Assembly (NCBI GenBank): GCA_020860715.1
Contig: JAJBTU010000038.1
Span: 1 to 64,000 of the forward strand
DNA length: 64,000 bases
Direction of reading: 5' to 3'
Source of the DNA: Clostridiales bacterium
Lineage (GTDB): Bacteria; Bacillota; Clostridia; Lachnospirales; Lachnospiraceae
Shown here: positions 34,556 through 43,792 of the stretch, one piece after another
Layout: each line of letters opens with the position of its first letter
How positions within the stretch are numbered: position 1 is the stretch's first letter
Program-made: the position numbers and the translations under genes
The notes under the pieces: model-generated
What the model was told of the DNA's origin: nothing
What the model saw: the letters and a program-made list of their open reading frames with translations, nothing else
The model's database searches: none

Positions 34556-34616
34556 TTTCACTAACTGTTATAGACTACAAGGGGTTTCATTTCATAATCT
34601 ATAAGAGTTAGTGAAA
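34556..34616 (-). promoter_or_regulatory. Long hairpin with T-run in the csp leader
   Basis: On the plus strand TTTCACTAACTGTTATAGA (34556-34574) and TCTATAAGAGTTAGTGAAA (34598-34616) pair over 19 bp with one mismatch. On the transcribed minus strand the stem is followed by seven T residues, so it is a terminator-shaped attenuator or thermosensor. Confidence 0.8.
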
Positions 34617-34646
34617 TCTTATCCTGTCAATCCTTTAGCACAGCCC

Positions 34647-34674
34647 ATTATAGCACAATATAAGGCACTGTCAA
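34647..34674 (-). promoter_or_regulatory. SigmaA promoter of csp
   Basis: On the minus strand TTGACA (34674-34669) and TATAAT (34652-34647) are 16 bp apart: perfect hexamers. Confidence 0.9.
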
Positions 34675-34692
34675 GCAAAAAGGCGGAAAATT

Positions 34693-35892
34693 TTATTCCT
34701 GATCTTCCTCCTGATCTTCGTCCAGATATTCTGCTTCCTCGTCAGTCAGTATGATTTCATCGTAGGATTCGGTCGTGATGCTGGCGGTGTTGTAGAGAAT
34801 CTCAGTGGCTCTGGATTCATACAGGCTCCACACCAGATAGGAGCGGATCATATCGGCCTCGAAATCCGCGGCGGAATCATAACCGTAATATTCCGCGTTC
34901 TCTTCCACGTAGGAAACATAATCGTCCTCCGTGACCTCGATATCATTGTCCTCGCATATGCAGCTGATCAGAAGACGGCGCGCGGCCAGATCCTCTACTT
35001 CCGTGTCCAGGTCTTCCTGTGTCATATCAAGTTCTTCGAGCAGCTCCTCCTCATCGTCAGCGTCGACAAAAAGCGAATAGCTCTCGATGGTTTCCTCATA
35101 ACAGGAGTTATACAGATCCTCAGGAATTTCGGATATTTCACACTCATCCAGAGCCGCTGTGATCAGCGATTCCAGAACATCCGCGTAGCTGTATTCCTCG
35201 TATTCTTCCTCAAGCTGGGCTTTTAACGCTTCTTCGTATTCCTCTGTGGTAGAATAGTCGGTGTACTCCGCTACAAACTCATCGTTGTATTCGGGAACGG
35301 AAAGTTCACAGACACTGTCGATCGTGGCTTCAAAATTGACAGTCTGTCCGGCCCAGGTCTCATCGATCAGCAGCTCATCCGCTGCATCCTCGCTGAATGT
35401 AATGCTGAAACTCAGCTCATCCGCGGCGGACGCTCCGATCAGAGCTTCATCAAATTCTTCTCCGTACTCTGCGTCTCCGAGGTAAAAATAAGTGTCTTCC
35501 GAATAGGATTCGTCGGAACCCTCGATGGTGGAAACCAGCGTCAGATAGATCACATCGCCGGACTCGGCAGCCCGGTCGACATCCGTCTCTTCACTGTACA
35601 TTTCAAGCTCGTAATCGATCTCCTCCTGAACGGTCTCATCGGTGATCTCATTGGTATACTGGATCACCTCCAGCCCTTCCAGATCGCCCAGAGTAATATA
35701 ATCCGCGGCATTTTCAACCAGATAATCCGATGGGGTGATCGCTTCAAGCCCTTCTTCCGTCTCGGTTTCGGATTCTGCTTCCGCTGCGGCGGGAGCTTCC
35801 GTCTCGGTGTCAGTGGAGTTGTTGTTTCCGCATGCGGTAAGCATCAGCGCGGCAGCCAGTCCGGTCAGAACCGGCAGGAATTTTCGTTTCAT
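34693..35892 (-). CDS. Trigger-factor-like lipoprotein
   Basis: A 399-residue, extremely acidic lipoprotein. The signal peptide ends in the lipobox LTAC (Cys21). A Thr/Glu/Ala-rich linker is followed by a domain related to the trigger-factor peptidyl-prolyl isomerase (GDVIYLTLVSTIEG ... FDEALIGASAADELSFSITF) and a helical trigger-factor C-terminal-like region. It is probably a surface foldase for exported proteins, analogous in place to PrsA. The C-terminal end is Asp/Glu/Gln-rich. It is read alone on the minus strand. Confidence 0.8.
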   Translation of the reverse strand: MKRKFLPVLTGLAAALMLTACGNNNSTDTETEAPAAAEAESETETEEGLEAITPSDYLVENAADYITLGDLEGLEVIQYTNEITDETVQEEIDYELEMYSEETDVDRAAESGDVIYLTLVSTIEGSDESYSEDTYFYLGDAEYGEEFDEALIGASAADELSFSITFSEDAADELLIDETWAGQTVNFEATIDSVCELSVPEYNDEFVAEYTDYSTTEEYEEALKAQLEEEYEEYSYADVLESLITAALDECEISEIPEDLYNSCYEETIESYSLFVDADDEEELLEELDMTQEDLDTEVEDLAARRLLISCICEDNDIEVTEDDYVSYVEENAEYYGYDSAADFEADMIRSYLVWSLYESRATEILYNTASITTESYDEIILTDEEAEYLDEDQEEDQE

Positions 35893-36151
35893 ATCTTATA
35901 GACTCCTTTTCTCTGTTCCATACTCGCTGCGCGAGTGCGGACATATAATACAACATTTTCTGTAACTATACCATTGAAATCCGGCAAAGTAAACAACATT
36001 TCCGGCAGGAACACAGTTTTTTCACTTTTTGCTTTTCAGAAAAAAGGGGTTGTGATAAGATAGAGACGGATTTGCGTTTCAACAAAAACAGCTGCCGCGT
36101 CGGATAAAACGCTTTGCGCAGGACGACACGGATGACAGGATGGGTGACGGC

Positions 36152-37483
36152 ATGGCGATTATTGAGATTCCCCCGAAAGCGGGGCGGATTCTTCGCATTT
36201 TACAGGAAAACGGATATGAGGCATATGTGGTAGGCGGCTGTGTACGGGACTCCCTGCTTGGAAGAAGACCGGAAGACTGGGATATTACGACGTCGGCGTC
36301 GCCGGCACAGGTGAAACGGCTGTTTGCGCATACGGCAGATACGGGTATTCAGCACGGTACGGTGACGGTACTGGATGATCACGAGGGATTTGAGGTCACG
36401 ACCTACCGCATTGACGGCGACTATGAGGATGGGCGCCATCCGAAGCAGGTCACATTTACGGCCAGCCTTATCGAAGATCTGAAACGCCGGGATTTTACGA
36501 TCAATGCGATGGCCTATTCGCCGGAAAGCGGCCTGGTGGACGAGTTCGGCGGCATGAAAGATCTGAAGGAGCGGATGATCCGCTGTGTGGGCCGGCCGGA
36601 GGAGCGCTTCGGGGAGGATGCGCTGCGGATGCTGCGGGCCGTACGTTTTGCGGCGCAGCTTGGTTTTGAACTGGCGGACGGCGTGAAAGGCTCGATTCAT
36701 GAACTGGCCGACAATCTGCGCATGGTGAGCGCGGAGCGGATCCAGGCGGAACTGGTCAAGCTGGTTGTTTCTCCCAGACCGCACTGGCTGCGGCTGGCGT
36801 ATGAATGTGGGATCACGGCAGTGATCCTGCCGGAATTTGACCGGATTATGATGCAGCGGCAGAACAATCCGCATCACGCGTATTCGACCGGAGAGCATAC
36901 GCTTGTCGCGATGCAGAACATTCCGGCGGACAAGGTACTGCGGCTGACCATGCTGTTTCATGATATGGGCAAGCCGGAAGTGTTTGAGACGGATGAGGCC
37001 GGGATCGATCATTTTCACGGGCACGCGGCGCACAGCGAGATCCTTGCGGGAAAGATCCTGCGCCGCCTGAAATTTGACAATGAGACGACGAGACAGGTCT
37101 GCACGCTGGTGGGGTTCCACTCGCGCTACCCGAAACTCAGTGCGTACGATGTACGCCTGTGCGCGTATGAGATCGGCGGGCGGGAACTGTTCGACCGCTT
37201 TCTGCTGGTGAAACGCGCGGACATTCTGGCGCAGCATCCGGATGTGATCGGACAGAAACTGGACTATCTGAAGGAAGTGGAACATATCTGGCAGGATGTG
37301 AAAGCACATGAGGACTGCCTGTCCCTTGGCGAACTGGCGGTGTCAGGCAGCGACCTGATCGCGGAAGGAAGAAAGCCCGGCCCACGGATCGGAGAACTTC
37401 TGCAGGCACTTTTGATGGAAGTGCTGCAGTATCCGGAGCGGAATACAAAGGAATACCTGCTGGCGATGAGCCGGGAGATGTGA
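36152..37483 (+). CDS. cca: CCA tRNA nucleotidyltransferase
   Basis: A 443-residue enzyme that adds or repairs the 3' CCA of tRNA. The class II nucleotidyltransferase motif is VVGGCVRDSLLG with the metal aspartates in EDWDITTS; RRDFTINAMAY and EDALRMLRAVRFAAQLGF follow. An HD domain (LFHDMGK ... HAAHSEILAGKIL) is present in the C-terminal half. GGGTGA supports the ATG at 36152; the ATG at 36140 has no spaced ribosome site. Confidence 0.95.
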   Translation: MAIIEIPPKAGRILRILQENGYEAYVVGGCVRDSLLGRRPEDWDITTSASPAQVKRLFAHTADTGIQHGTVTVLDDHEGFEVTTYRIDGDYEDGRHPKQVTFTASLIEDLKRRDFTINAMAYSPESGLVDEFGGMKDLKERMIRCVGRPEERFGEDALRMLRAVRFAAQLGFELADGVKGSIHELADNLRMVSAERIQAELVKLVVSPRPHWLRLAYECGITAVILPEFDRIMMQRQNNPHHAYSTGEHTLVAMQNIPADKVLRLTMLFHDMGKPEVFETDEAGIDHFHGHAAHSEILAGKILRRLKFDNETTRQVCTLVGFHSRYPKLSAYDVRLCAYEIGGRELFDRFLLVKRADILAQHPDVIGQKLDYLKEVEHIWQDVKAHEDCLSLGELAVSGSDLIAEGRKPGPRIGELLQALLMEVLQYPERNTKEYLLAMSREM

Positions 37484-37582
37484 TGCGCAGGGGCGCGAAA
37501 GGAAAGATATGCATATGCCGGCTGCGAAGATCGTTTTCCGGAGGGAAAATGCGGGGAGGCATAAGGGAAAAGAGGAGACAAC

Positions 37583-38494
37583 ATGAAAAAGACATCAATG
37601 CGCAGTTCTCTGACGTTATTACTGACAGCGGTGATCTGGGGCGTGGCGTTTGTGGCGCAGAGCGTCGGGATGGATTATGTGGAGCCGTTTACATTCAGCT
37701 TTACACGCTGTATTTTGGGCGGGCTGGTGCTGATCCCCTGCATCGCGCTGATGGATCGGCACAAAGCAAAGCAGGAACAAAACCGCGAAGGAACGGACAT
37801 CCGGGCGGATGCGGCCGGAGGAGTCTGCTGCGGCATCGCTCTTTTTGTGGCGTCCAATCTGCAGCAGATCGGGATTCAGTACACAACGGTTGGCAAGGCG
37901 GGCTTTATCACGGCGCTGTATATTGTTCTGGTGCCCGTCATTGAAATCTTTCTTGGGAAAAAATCAGGGATCAGAACCTGGATCAGCGTCCTGATCGCGG
38001 TGGCGGGCCTTTATCTTTTGTGTATTACAGAAGATTTTTCAATCGGAACCGGCGATATTTTGATTCTGCTGTGTGCGGCTGCCTTTTCCATACATATTCT
38101 GATTATTGATTATTTTTCTCCGAAGGCAGACGGCGTGCGCATGTCATGCATTCAGTTTTTTGTCTGCGGGATCCTGTCGGGGATAGCGATGCTGATTTTC
38201 GAGACACCGTCCATCGCTGCGGTCCGGCAGGCCTGGCTTCCCATCGGTTACGCCGGGATTCTGTCGTGCGGCGTGGCGTACACGCTGCAGATCATCGGAC
38301 AAAAAGGAACGGATCCGACAATCGCCTCCCTGATTCTTAGTCTGGAGTCGGTGGTCTCCGTGCTGTCCGGCTGGCTGATTCTGCACCAGCGTCTCAGCAG
38401 AAAAGAACTGCTTGGCTGCGCCCTGATGTTTCTGGCGATCATTCTGGTGCAGCTGCCGCAGAAAAAAACAGACGCTGATAGGGAGAGTGTCTGA
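37583..38494 (+). CDS. EamA/DMT-family transporter 1
   Basis: A 303-residue membrane protein with ten helices in two EamA repeats (for example LLLTAVIWGVAFVAQSVGMD and GGVCCGIALFVASNLQQIG). Family members export amino acids or metabolites, or import nucleotide sugars; the substrate is unknown. GAGGAGA precedes the ATG. A second EamA gene follows after 63 bp. Confidence 0.9.
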   Translation: MKKTSMRSSLTLLLTAVIWGVAFVAQSVGMDYVEPFTFSFTRCILGGLVLIPCIALMDRHKAKQEQNREGTDIRADAAGGVCCGIALFVASNLQQIGIQYTTVGKAGFITALYIVLVPVIEIFLGKKSGIRTWISVLIAVAGLYLLCITEDFSIGTGDILILLCAAAFSIHILIIDYFSPKADGVRMSCIQFFVCGILSGIAMLIFETPSIAAVRQAWLPIGYAGILSCGVAYTLQIIGQKGTDPTIASLILSLESVVSVLSGWLILHQRLSRKELLGCALMFLAIILVQLPQKKTDADRESV

Positions 38495-38557
38495 ACCGGC
38501 ATTAGAACGACAGAAGAACAGCAGAAGATCAATACGACGGAAGGGGATAATCCCGGC

Positions 38558-39505
38558 ATGGACACGAAGAAAAGCACAGCGAATCACACAGAGATAAGCG
38601 CAGAAAAGAGCACAAAGAGGATCCGGACACCGGGCATCCTGTGTGCTCTTTGCGGAGGCATGCTCTGGGGAATCTCCGGCGTGTGCGGACAGTACCTGTT
38701 TCAGAACAGGGGTGTGACGGCGACCTGGCTGGTGCCGATTCGGCTCACCAGCGCGGGACTGCTCCTTTTGCTGTATTTTCTGATCCGCGACCATAATAAA
38801 GCGCTCTCAGTCTGGAAAGAAAAGCGCAATGCAAAGGATATTCTTGTTTATGCGATCGCGGGTATGATGCTCTGTCAGTATTCATATTTTCAGACAATCG
38901 AGTGGTCGAACGCCGGCACCGCGACGGTGATCCAGTATCTGGGACCGGCGATGACGGTCGTATATGTGTGTATTTCTGAGCGGAAACGGCCGCAGAAGAA
39001 GGAAGTGATTGCGGTGATTTTCGCGCTTTGCGGTATTTTTCTGATCGCGACGCACGGAAAGCCCGGCTCTCTGGCGCTCTCCGGGCGGGCGCTTGCCATG
39101 GGACTTTTGTCCGCTGTGGGTTTGGTGATTTATACGGTAAAGCCGAGACGGCTGCTTGAACAGTTTCCTTCTCCGCTGGTGCTGGCCTGGGGAATGCTGA
39201 TCGGCGGCATTGTGCTGACGGCGCTGATGCGTCCGTGGAGACACATGCCGCAGATCGATGCGGAACTGATCGGCGTGCTGCTTGTGATCATTTGCCTTGG
39301 CACGATGACCAGCTTTTCCCTCTACCTGCACAGCGTAAGCCTGATCGGGCCGGTGCAGGCGGGACTGTACGCCTGTGTGGAGCCGGTGGCGGCGACCGTG
39401 TTTTCCGTGATCTGGATGAAAGAGACTTTCGTGGCGATAGATCTGCTGGGATTCGTGCTGATCATTGCAACGGTGTTTGTGCTGGCGGCTCCGGAAAACG
39501 GCTGA
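38558..39505 (+). CDS. EamA/DMT-family transporter 2
   Basis: A 315-residue EamA transporter with a polar N-terminal extension of about 25 residues before the first helix (GILCALCGGMLWGISGVCGQ). The conserved SNAGTATVIQYLGPA and GPVQAGLYACVEPVAATVFS segments mark the two repeats. It is distinct from EamA 1 and may form an operon with it; the two could act singly or as a pair. The ribosome site is weakly placed. Confidence 0.88.
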   Translation: MDTKKSTANHTEISAEKSTKRIRTPGILCALCGGMLWGISGVCGQYLFQNRGVTATWLVPIRLTSAGLLLLLYFLIRDHNKALSVWKEKRNAKDILVYAIAGMMLCQYSYFQTIEWSNAGTATVIQYLGPAMTVVYVCISERKRPQKKEVIAVIFALCGIFLIATHGKPGSLALSGRALAMGLLSAVGLVIYTVKPRRLLEQFPSPLVLAWGMLIGGIVLTALMRPWRHMPQIDAELIGVLLVIICLGTMTSFSLYLHSVSLIGPVQAGLYACVEPVAATVFSVIWMKETFVAIDLLGFVLIIATVFVLAAPENG

Positions 39506-39636
39506 TGAAACTGTGCCGGGGCGGCTCCCCCAAAAGGACTTTATGACGGAACAATAGAATTACCCGGGAATCAGACAGGCGAATGGCCGGCCCAGGTACA
39601 GAAAGCGGACGGCAGGCGGAAAGAAGGCGGGAAGAT

Positions 39637-40800
39637 ATGGACGGCTGCACACTTTGCCCGCGCAGATGTGGTGCGGACCGTGAGAGCGGACAAAAGGGGC
39701 GGTGCCATGCGGATGATACCATCCGGGTGGCGCGCGCGGCGCTGCATTATTGGGAGGAACCGTGCATATCGGGGGAAAAAGGCGGTTCGGCGGCAAGTCG
39801 AGCCGCCCGTGAAAAAAACGCTTCGCGTTTGGGCGGCTCTGGGGAAACGCCCCCTCACGTGCGTTCGGCGGCAAGTCGAGCCGCCTATGAAAAAAACGCT
39901 CCGCGTTTGGGCGGCTCTGGCGCGGTGTTTTTTTCCGGCTGCCCATTAGGCTGTGTTTATTGCCAGAACCGCGCGATTTCCCGCGGAAGGGCGGGAGAGG
40001 TGATATCCGTGGAACGCCTCGCGGAAATTTTTCTGGAACTGGAGGAGCAGGGGGCGCTCAACATCAACCTTGTGACGGCAGGGCATTACGCACCGCAGGT
40101 CTGTACCGCGCTGCGGCTGGCTAAGGAGAAGGGACTGTCTCTGCCGGTCGTCTGGAACAGCAGCGGATATGAGACGGTGGAAACGCTGCGCATGCTGGAG
40201 GGCCTGGTGGACATCTATCTGCCGGATCTGAAATATCTGGATCCGGCGCTGGCGAAAGCCTGTTCCGGTGCGGAAGATTACCCGGAGGCGGCGAAAGCGG
40301 CCATCCGCGAGATGGTACGCCAGCAGCCGCAGCCGCGGTTTGACGGGGATGAAATACGCGCCGCGGAGGAAACGGAAAAATCCGGCGGAGATGAAGGGAG
40401 GACCGCGGAAGAAACGGAAGAAAGTGAAAATCGAATGACAGCCGGGGTGATTGTGCGCCATCTTTTGCTTCCGGGGCATGTACGGGAGGCAAAACATGTG
40501 GTATCCTACCTTCATGAGACGTATGGGGATCAGATCTATATCAGTCTGATGAACCAGTATACGCCTCCCGGCGACATTTCCGCGCTGACACGCAGCGCCG
40601 CCTGTGCGGAAAATGTCCGGCATCCGGCCGACGATCTGGACTTTCTGGCACGGCCGGTGACGAAGCGGGAATATGAGCGGCTTCTGGATTATGCGGCGCA
40701 GATTGGCGTCACACAGGGATTTTATCAGGAGGGCGGTACCGTGGACGAGAGTTTTATCCCGGCGTTTGACGGGACAGGAGTCACGAGGCCGGGGCTGTGA
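39637..40800 (+). CDS. Radical SAM protein, PflA-related, with repeat insertions
   Basis: A 387-residue radical SAM protein. An N-terminal Cys-rich part (CTLCPRRCGADR) is followed by the cluster motif in SGCPLGCVYCQN, then ITAGHY-like and GVIVRHLLLPGH segments typical of the PflA/PflX-like branch. Between CISGEKG and GSGAVFFSGC the protein carries about 45 extra residues encoded by two copies of a palindromic repeat (39785-39920). A second insertion (about residues 245-270) has the tandem units AAEETEKSGGDE and TAEETEESE. Both keep the frame. The substrate is unknown. The start at 39637 is favoured over the ATG at 39583 by homology. Confidence 0.8.
   Translation: MDGCTLCPRRCGADRESGQKGRCHADDTIRVARAALHYWEEPCISGEKGGSAASRAAREKNASRLGGSGETPPHVRSAASRAAYEKNAPRLGGSGAVFFSGCPLGCVYCQNRAISRGRAGEVISVERLAEIFLELEEQGALNINLVTAGHYAPQVCTALRLAKEKGLSLPVVWNSSGYETVETLRMLEGLVDIYLPDLKYLDPALAKACSGAEDYPEAAKAAIREMVRQQPQPRFDGDEIRAAEETEKSGGDEGRTAEETEESENRMTAGVIVRHLLLPGHVREAKHVVSYLHETYGDQIYISLMNQYTPPGDISALTRSAACAENVRHPADDLDFLARPVTKREYERLLDYAAQIGVTQGFYQEGGTVDESFIPAFDGTGVTRPGL
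39785..39920 (+). repeat. Two in-frame 58-bp palindromic repeats in the radical SAM gene
   Basis: Copies at 39785-39842 and 39863-39920 differ at 3 of 58 positions and are 78 bp apart (26 codons). Each contains GAGCCGCC.../...GGCGGCTC arms around an AACGC-TTC-GCGTT-type hairpin. Each adds a SAASRAA.EKNA.RLGGSG peptide. Confidence 0.95.
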
Positions 40801-40841
40801 AAACGAAGGAAATCATTTGTGCGGGAATTGTGTGTGGGAGA

Positions 40842-40867
40842 TAACTGTGAAAGTGCTGAACAGTTAC
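40842..40867 (+). repeat. Short copy of the GTAACTG palindromic repeat
   Basis: TAACTGTGAAAGTGCTGAAC then AGTTAC. It matches the end of the repeat at 45934-45960 at all but three or four positions and forms TAACTGT/ACAGTTA arms. Confidence 0.75.
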
Positions 40868-40904
40868 TGTGGGAAATTCCATCAGAAAGGGGAACGGACG
40901 GTTC

Positions 40905-41708
40905 ATGGAAGAATTACACAATCACACGGAAAACGCGGAAAAATTCAAAGGCGCGCTGGATAAGGATGCCAGCATTTATCAGCAGCGGGAAGTTAAGAGC
41001 GGCCGTGAGCAGATGGCCGCGCTGCACGGGAAAGAAAAAAGAGAGTTTTTCAGAGAGTATTACGGAAAAAAACTGCTGGCGGCTGTGGTGATTGCCGCGG
41101 TGGGGCTTTATTTTATCTATAATTATGTGACGACTCCGGAAACTGCTCTCAATATCCTCGCGGTGAACGCGTCCGAAGAGGGAAATGAGGAATACGAGGA
41201 GGCGTATTTTTCAGACTTTCTGGAGCAGAACGGGGTCAATTCCTCTCAATACGTGGTCAGCGCGAACCGCTCGGTCAGTGTGGACGCGAACTCGGAAGAT
41301 TCTTTCAATACAAGCAGCGTGGAGGCGATCGTCACCCTTTTTACGGCCCAGGAGGTTGATCTGTTTCTGGCAGACAATGATTTTTTCCTCTCTATGGCAG
41401 CATTGGATTACATGGAAAACCTGGAAGACTGCCTGAGCGGGGAAGAGATTGCCGCTCTGGATGAAGATTCTTTGGTTTATGTGACGGTGCAGGAAAGCGA
41501 CGACCTGTATGAGACGGAGGAGGATCCGGACTCCAATGCCGGCAAAACGATTCTGGCCGGGATCCGTCTTTCCGGGGAGGAAGGGTGGCTTAAGGAGATG
41601 AGCTGGTATCCGGATGGGATTGATGTGATCATCGGGATTCCGCTTTCTGTCAGGAATGAGGATCTTGCTCTTACAATGTTCAGGGAAATCCTGCTTTTCG
41701 GGGAATGA
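40905..41708 (+). CDS. Single-pass membrane protein of unknown function
   Basis: A 267-residue protein. The first 45 residues are charged and cytoplasmic, one membrane helix lies near 58-76 (LLAAVVIAAVGLYFIYNYV), and the rest is an acidic outer domain with VEAIVTLFTAQEVDLFLAD and AGIRLSGEEGWLKEMSWYPD. No family is recognised; the outer part faintly resembles proteins that accompany membrane-anchored regulators. AAAGGGGAACGG precedes the ATG. It lies 49 bp before the LacI gene. Confidence 0.65.
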   Translation: MEELHNHTENAEKFKGALDKDASIYQQREVKSGREQMAALHGKEKREFFREYYGKKLLAAVVIAAVGLYFIYNYVTTPETALNILAVNASEEGNEEYEEAYFSDFLEQNGVNSSQYVVSANRSVSVDANSEDSFNTSSVEAIVTLFTAQEVDLFLADNDFFLSMAALDYMENLEDCLSGEEIAALDEDSLVYVTVQESDDLYETEEDPDSNAGKTILAGIRLSGEEGWLKEMSWYPDGIDVIIGIPLSVRNEDLALTMFREILLFGE

Positions 41709-41757
41709 GACACGGGACGGTACCGCTGCCGTTCACGTAAGATGGGGGGGTGGAAAC

Positions 41758-42798
41758 ATGCCGAAAACAGTAAAACTTTCTGATATTGCCGTGCGGGCCG
41801 GCGTCAGTACGGTCACTGTATCTAAGGCGCTTTCTGATAAAAAAGGCGTCAGCCGCGAAATGCGCGCGAAGATTAAGACGATTGCGGAAGAGATGGGCTA
41901 TCAGACCCCGTCCGCCGTGAAAAAGAAAAATCAGATGCACAGCTATATATTCGGGATTCTGATCGCGGAACACTTCCTCGGAAAATATGACTCCTTTTAC
42001 TGGCAGATGTATCAGGATGTGACGACGAAGGCAGTCGCGGAGGGCAGTTTTACGCTGCTGGAGCTGGTTTCCGCGGAGGCGGAGGAGCAGCTGGTTTTGC
42101 CGAAACTTTCCGTGGAGAGGCGCGTAAACGGCATTATCATCATCGGGCAGCTTAAGAAAGAGTATCTGGAACGCCTGAAAAAAGAATGCGAGGTACCGGT
42201 GGTCTATCTGGATTTTTATGATGGTACGCCGGACTGCGACGCAGTGATCTCGAATGGGTATCACGGCATGTATGCGCTGACCAATCATCTGTTTGATCTG
42301 GGGCACCGCCGCATTGCGTTTGTCGGGACTCTGCTTGCCACACAGAGCATCACTGACCGCTATTTTGGATATCGGCATGCGCTGCTTGAACATGGTGTGG
42401 AGATGGAGCCGGACTGGCTGATCGGAGACCGGGATCCGAAGACAGGCAACATGGATGAGGCGCAGATGCAGCGCTTTCCGAAGGAGATGCCGACCGCGCT
42501 GGTATGCAACTGCGATCTGACAGCGGCCACCATGATTCGCATTCTGGAGGAGCGCGGCCTGCATGTCCCGCAGGATATTTCCGTCGTCGGCTTTGACAAT
42601 TTTCTGTATCCCTGGCTTTGCCGGACGGCGATCACGACCTATGAGCCAAACAGCAAAGCGATGGTGGCAAAGGCGCTCGAAAAGCTGATACATAAAATTG
42701 AAGATGCCGGCTATCAGCCCGGAGTCTTTACTGCGGACGGGCATCTGGTTTATGGGGAGAGTGCAGTCCGCATACCGTTGCCGGAGCATTCTTTTTAA
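41758..42798 (+). CDS. LacI-family regulator of the mannan locus
   Basis: A 346-residue repressor. The N-terminal HTH is LSDIAVRAGVSTVTVSKALS (6-25), followed by the hinge and a periplasmic-binding-like sugar domain (FDLGHRRIAFVG, VVGFDNFLYP). GGGGGGTGG precedes the ATG. The gene points towards, and overlaps by 71 bp, the AraC-type gene on the opposite strand. Position next to the sugar ABC transporter and esterases suggests it senses manno-oligosaccharides. Confidence 0.92.
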   Translation: MPKTVKLSDIAVRAGVSTVTVSKALSDKKGVSREMRAKIKTIAEEMGYQTPSAVKKKNQMHSYIFGILIAEHFLGKYDSFYWQMYQDVTTKAVAEGSFTLLELVSAEAEEQLVLPKLSVERRVNGIIIIGQLKKEYLERLKKECEVPVVYLDFYDGTPDCDAVISNGYHGMYALTNHLFDLGHRRIAFVGTLLATQSITDRYFGYRHALLEHGVEMEPDWLIGDRDPKTGNMDEAQMQRFPKEMPTALVCNCDLTAATMIRILEERGLHVPQDISVVGFDNFLYPWLCRTAITTYEPNSKAMVAKALEKLIHKIEDAGYQPGVFTADGHLVYGESAVRIPLPEHSF

Positions 42799-43672
42799 AG
42801 AGCATGGGGGTAACCCCGGTGTTTTTTTTGAACAGATTGATAAAGTGGTTTGTGTTTTCAATCCCCACCGCGTTGCCGACCTCGTAAACACGCATATTGG
42901 TGGAGAGCAGCAGATCTTTGGCGGCTTCTATGCGGCGTGCATTCAGGTAGCGAAGCGGCGGCATTCCGTAATAGTGGGAAAATTCCCGGCAAAGCCGTTC
43001 CTTGCGGATGGAAAACCGGATTTCAAACTCCTCCAGATGAAAAGGAGCCTGATAAGACTGGTCAAAGGTTTCTTTCATTTCCCTGATGTAGTCCGGGACA
43101 AACTCTGCGGCCTGATTGTCCGTCAGGATCAGGCTGCAGAGCTCAGAAAGTATACTGACGATCCATTTCGACGCGGTGACAGATGCCAGTGCAGAGCGGA
43201 TTGGGATGAGCCCCAGAAGCTGGCGGATGGCGTACTCTATATCAGAGGAAGGCGGCTGGGTAAGCAAAGGGGGCATTTTTGGATTCAGAAGGTCATAATA
43301 TGCCGCAGCCTCGTCCGGCCGCAAAAAAAACATGGCGCAGTCCATCTCAGGCGGCGCGATCCGCAGCTGAAGTGGATCCCCGCCTTCACAGTTAAGAAAC
43401 AGGACCGACCTTTCCGTCAGAAACAGAGAACTGCCCTGCCAAAGCAGCGTACCGCTCCCGGCAAAAACATAGAGAAGCAGAAAGCAGGGAAGCGAATCGG
43501 AACGGAGCTGCGTTTTAGCACTCAGCCGGAACCTTCCCCCGTAATACATTCCCGGCATGTGGTCATTCAGGAGCCAGTCTTCTTTCTTAAAGTATGACAG
43601 GACGGATTCATAGTGAAAAAGCATTTCCGGAGCGTCTTCCGGCGGGGTCATGATCTGATTTACGGTATCCAT
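42728..43672 (-). CDS. AraC-family regulator
   Basis: A 314-residue regulator with an N-terminal cupin-like sensing domain (YVFAGSGTLLWQGSSLFL) and a C-terminal double HTH: FSIRKERLCREFSHYYGMPP and EVGNAVGIENTNHFINLFKK. A GTG start at 43741 is also open; the ATG at 43672 follows AAAGGA and is preferred. The end overlaps the convergent LacI gene. It is divergent from the sugar-binding protein gene, so it may activate it. Confidence 0.9.
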   Translation of the reverse strand: MDTVNQIMTPPEDAPEMLFHYESVLSYFKKEDWLLNDHMPGMYYGGRFRLSAKTQLRSDSLPCFLLLYVFAGSGTLLWQGSSLFLTERSVLFLNCEGGDPLQLRIAPPEMDCAMFFLRPDEAAAYYDLLNPKMPPLLTQPPSSDIEYAIRQLLGLIPIRSALASVTASKWIVSILSELCSLILTDNQAAEFVPDYIREMKETFDQSYQAPFHLEEFEIRFSIRKERLCREFSHYYGMPPLRYLNARRIEAAKDLLLSTNMRVYEVGNAVGIENTNHFINLFKKNTGVTPMLFKKNAPATVCGLHSPHKPDARPQ

Positions 43673-43792
43673 TCGTGCTGTTTTCCTTTTATCCTTTTCA
43701 GAATCTCCATAATACTCCAGAATCCAGCTGTGCTGACGCACATCTGCCGCTGCTCGGGTAACGACACGCGCACTCCGTGCACCTGTCAGGTC

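Noticed and set aside
36200-37309. 369-codon frame antisense to cca
   Set aside because: Shadow of the CCA transferase gene without motifs.
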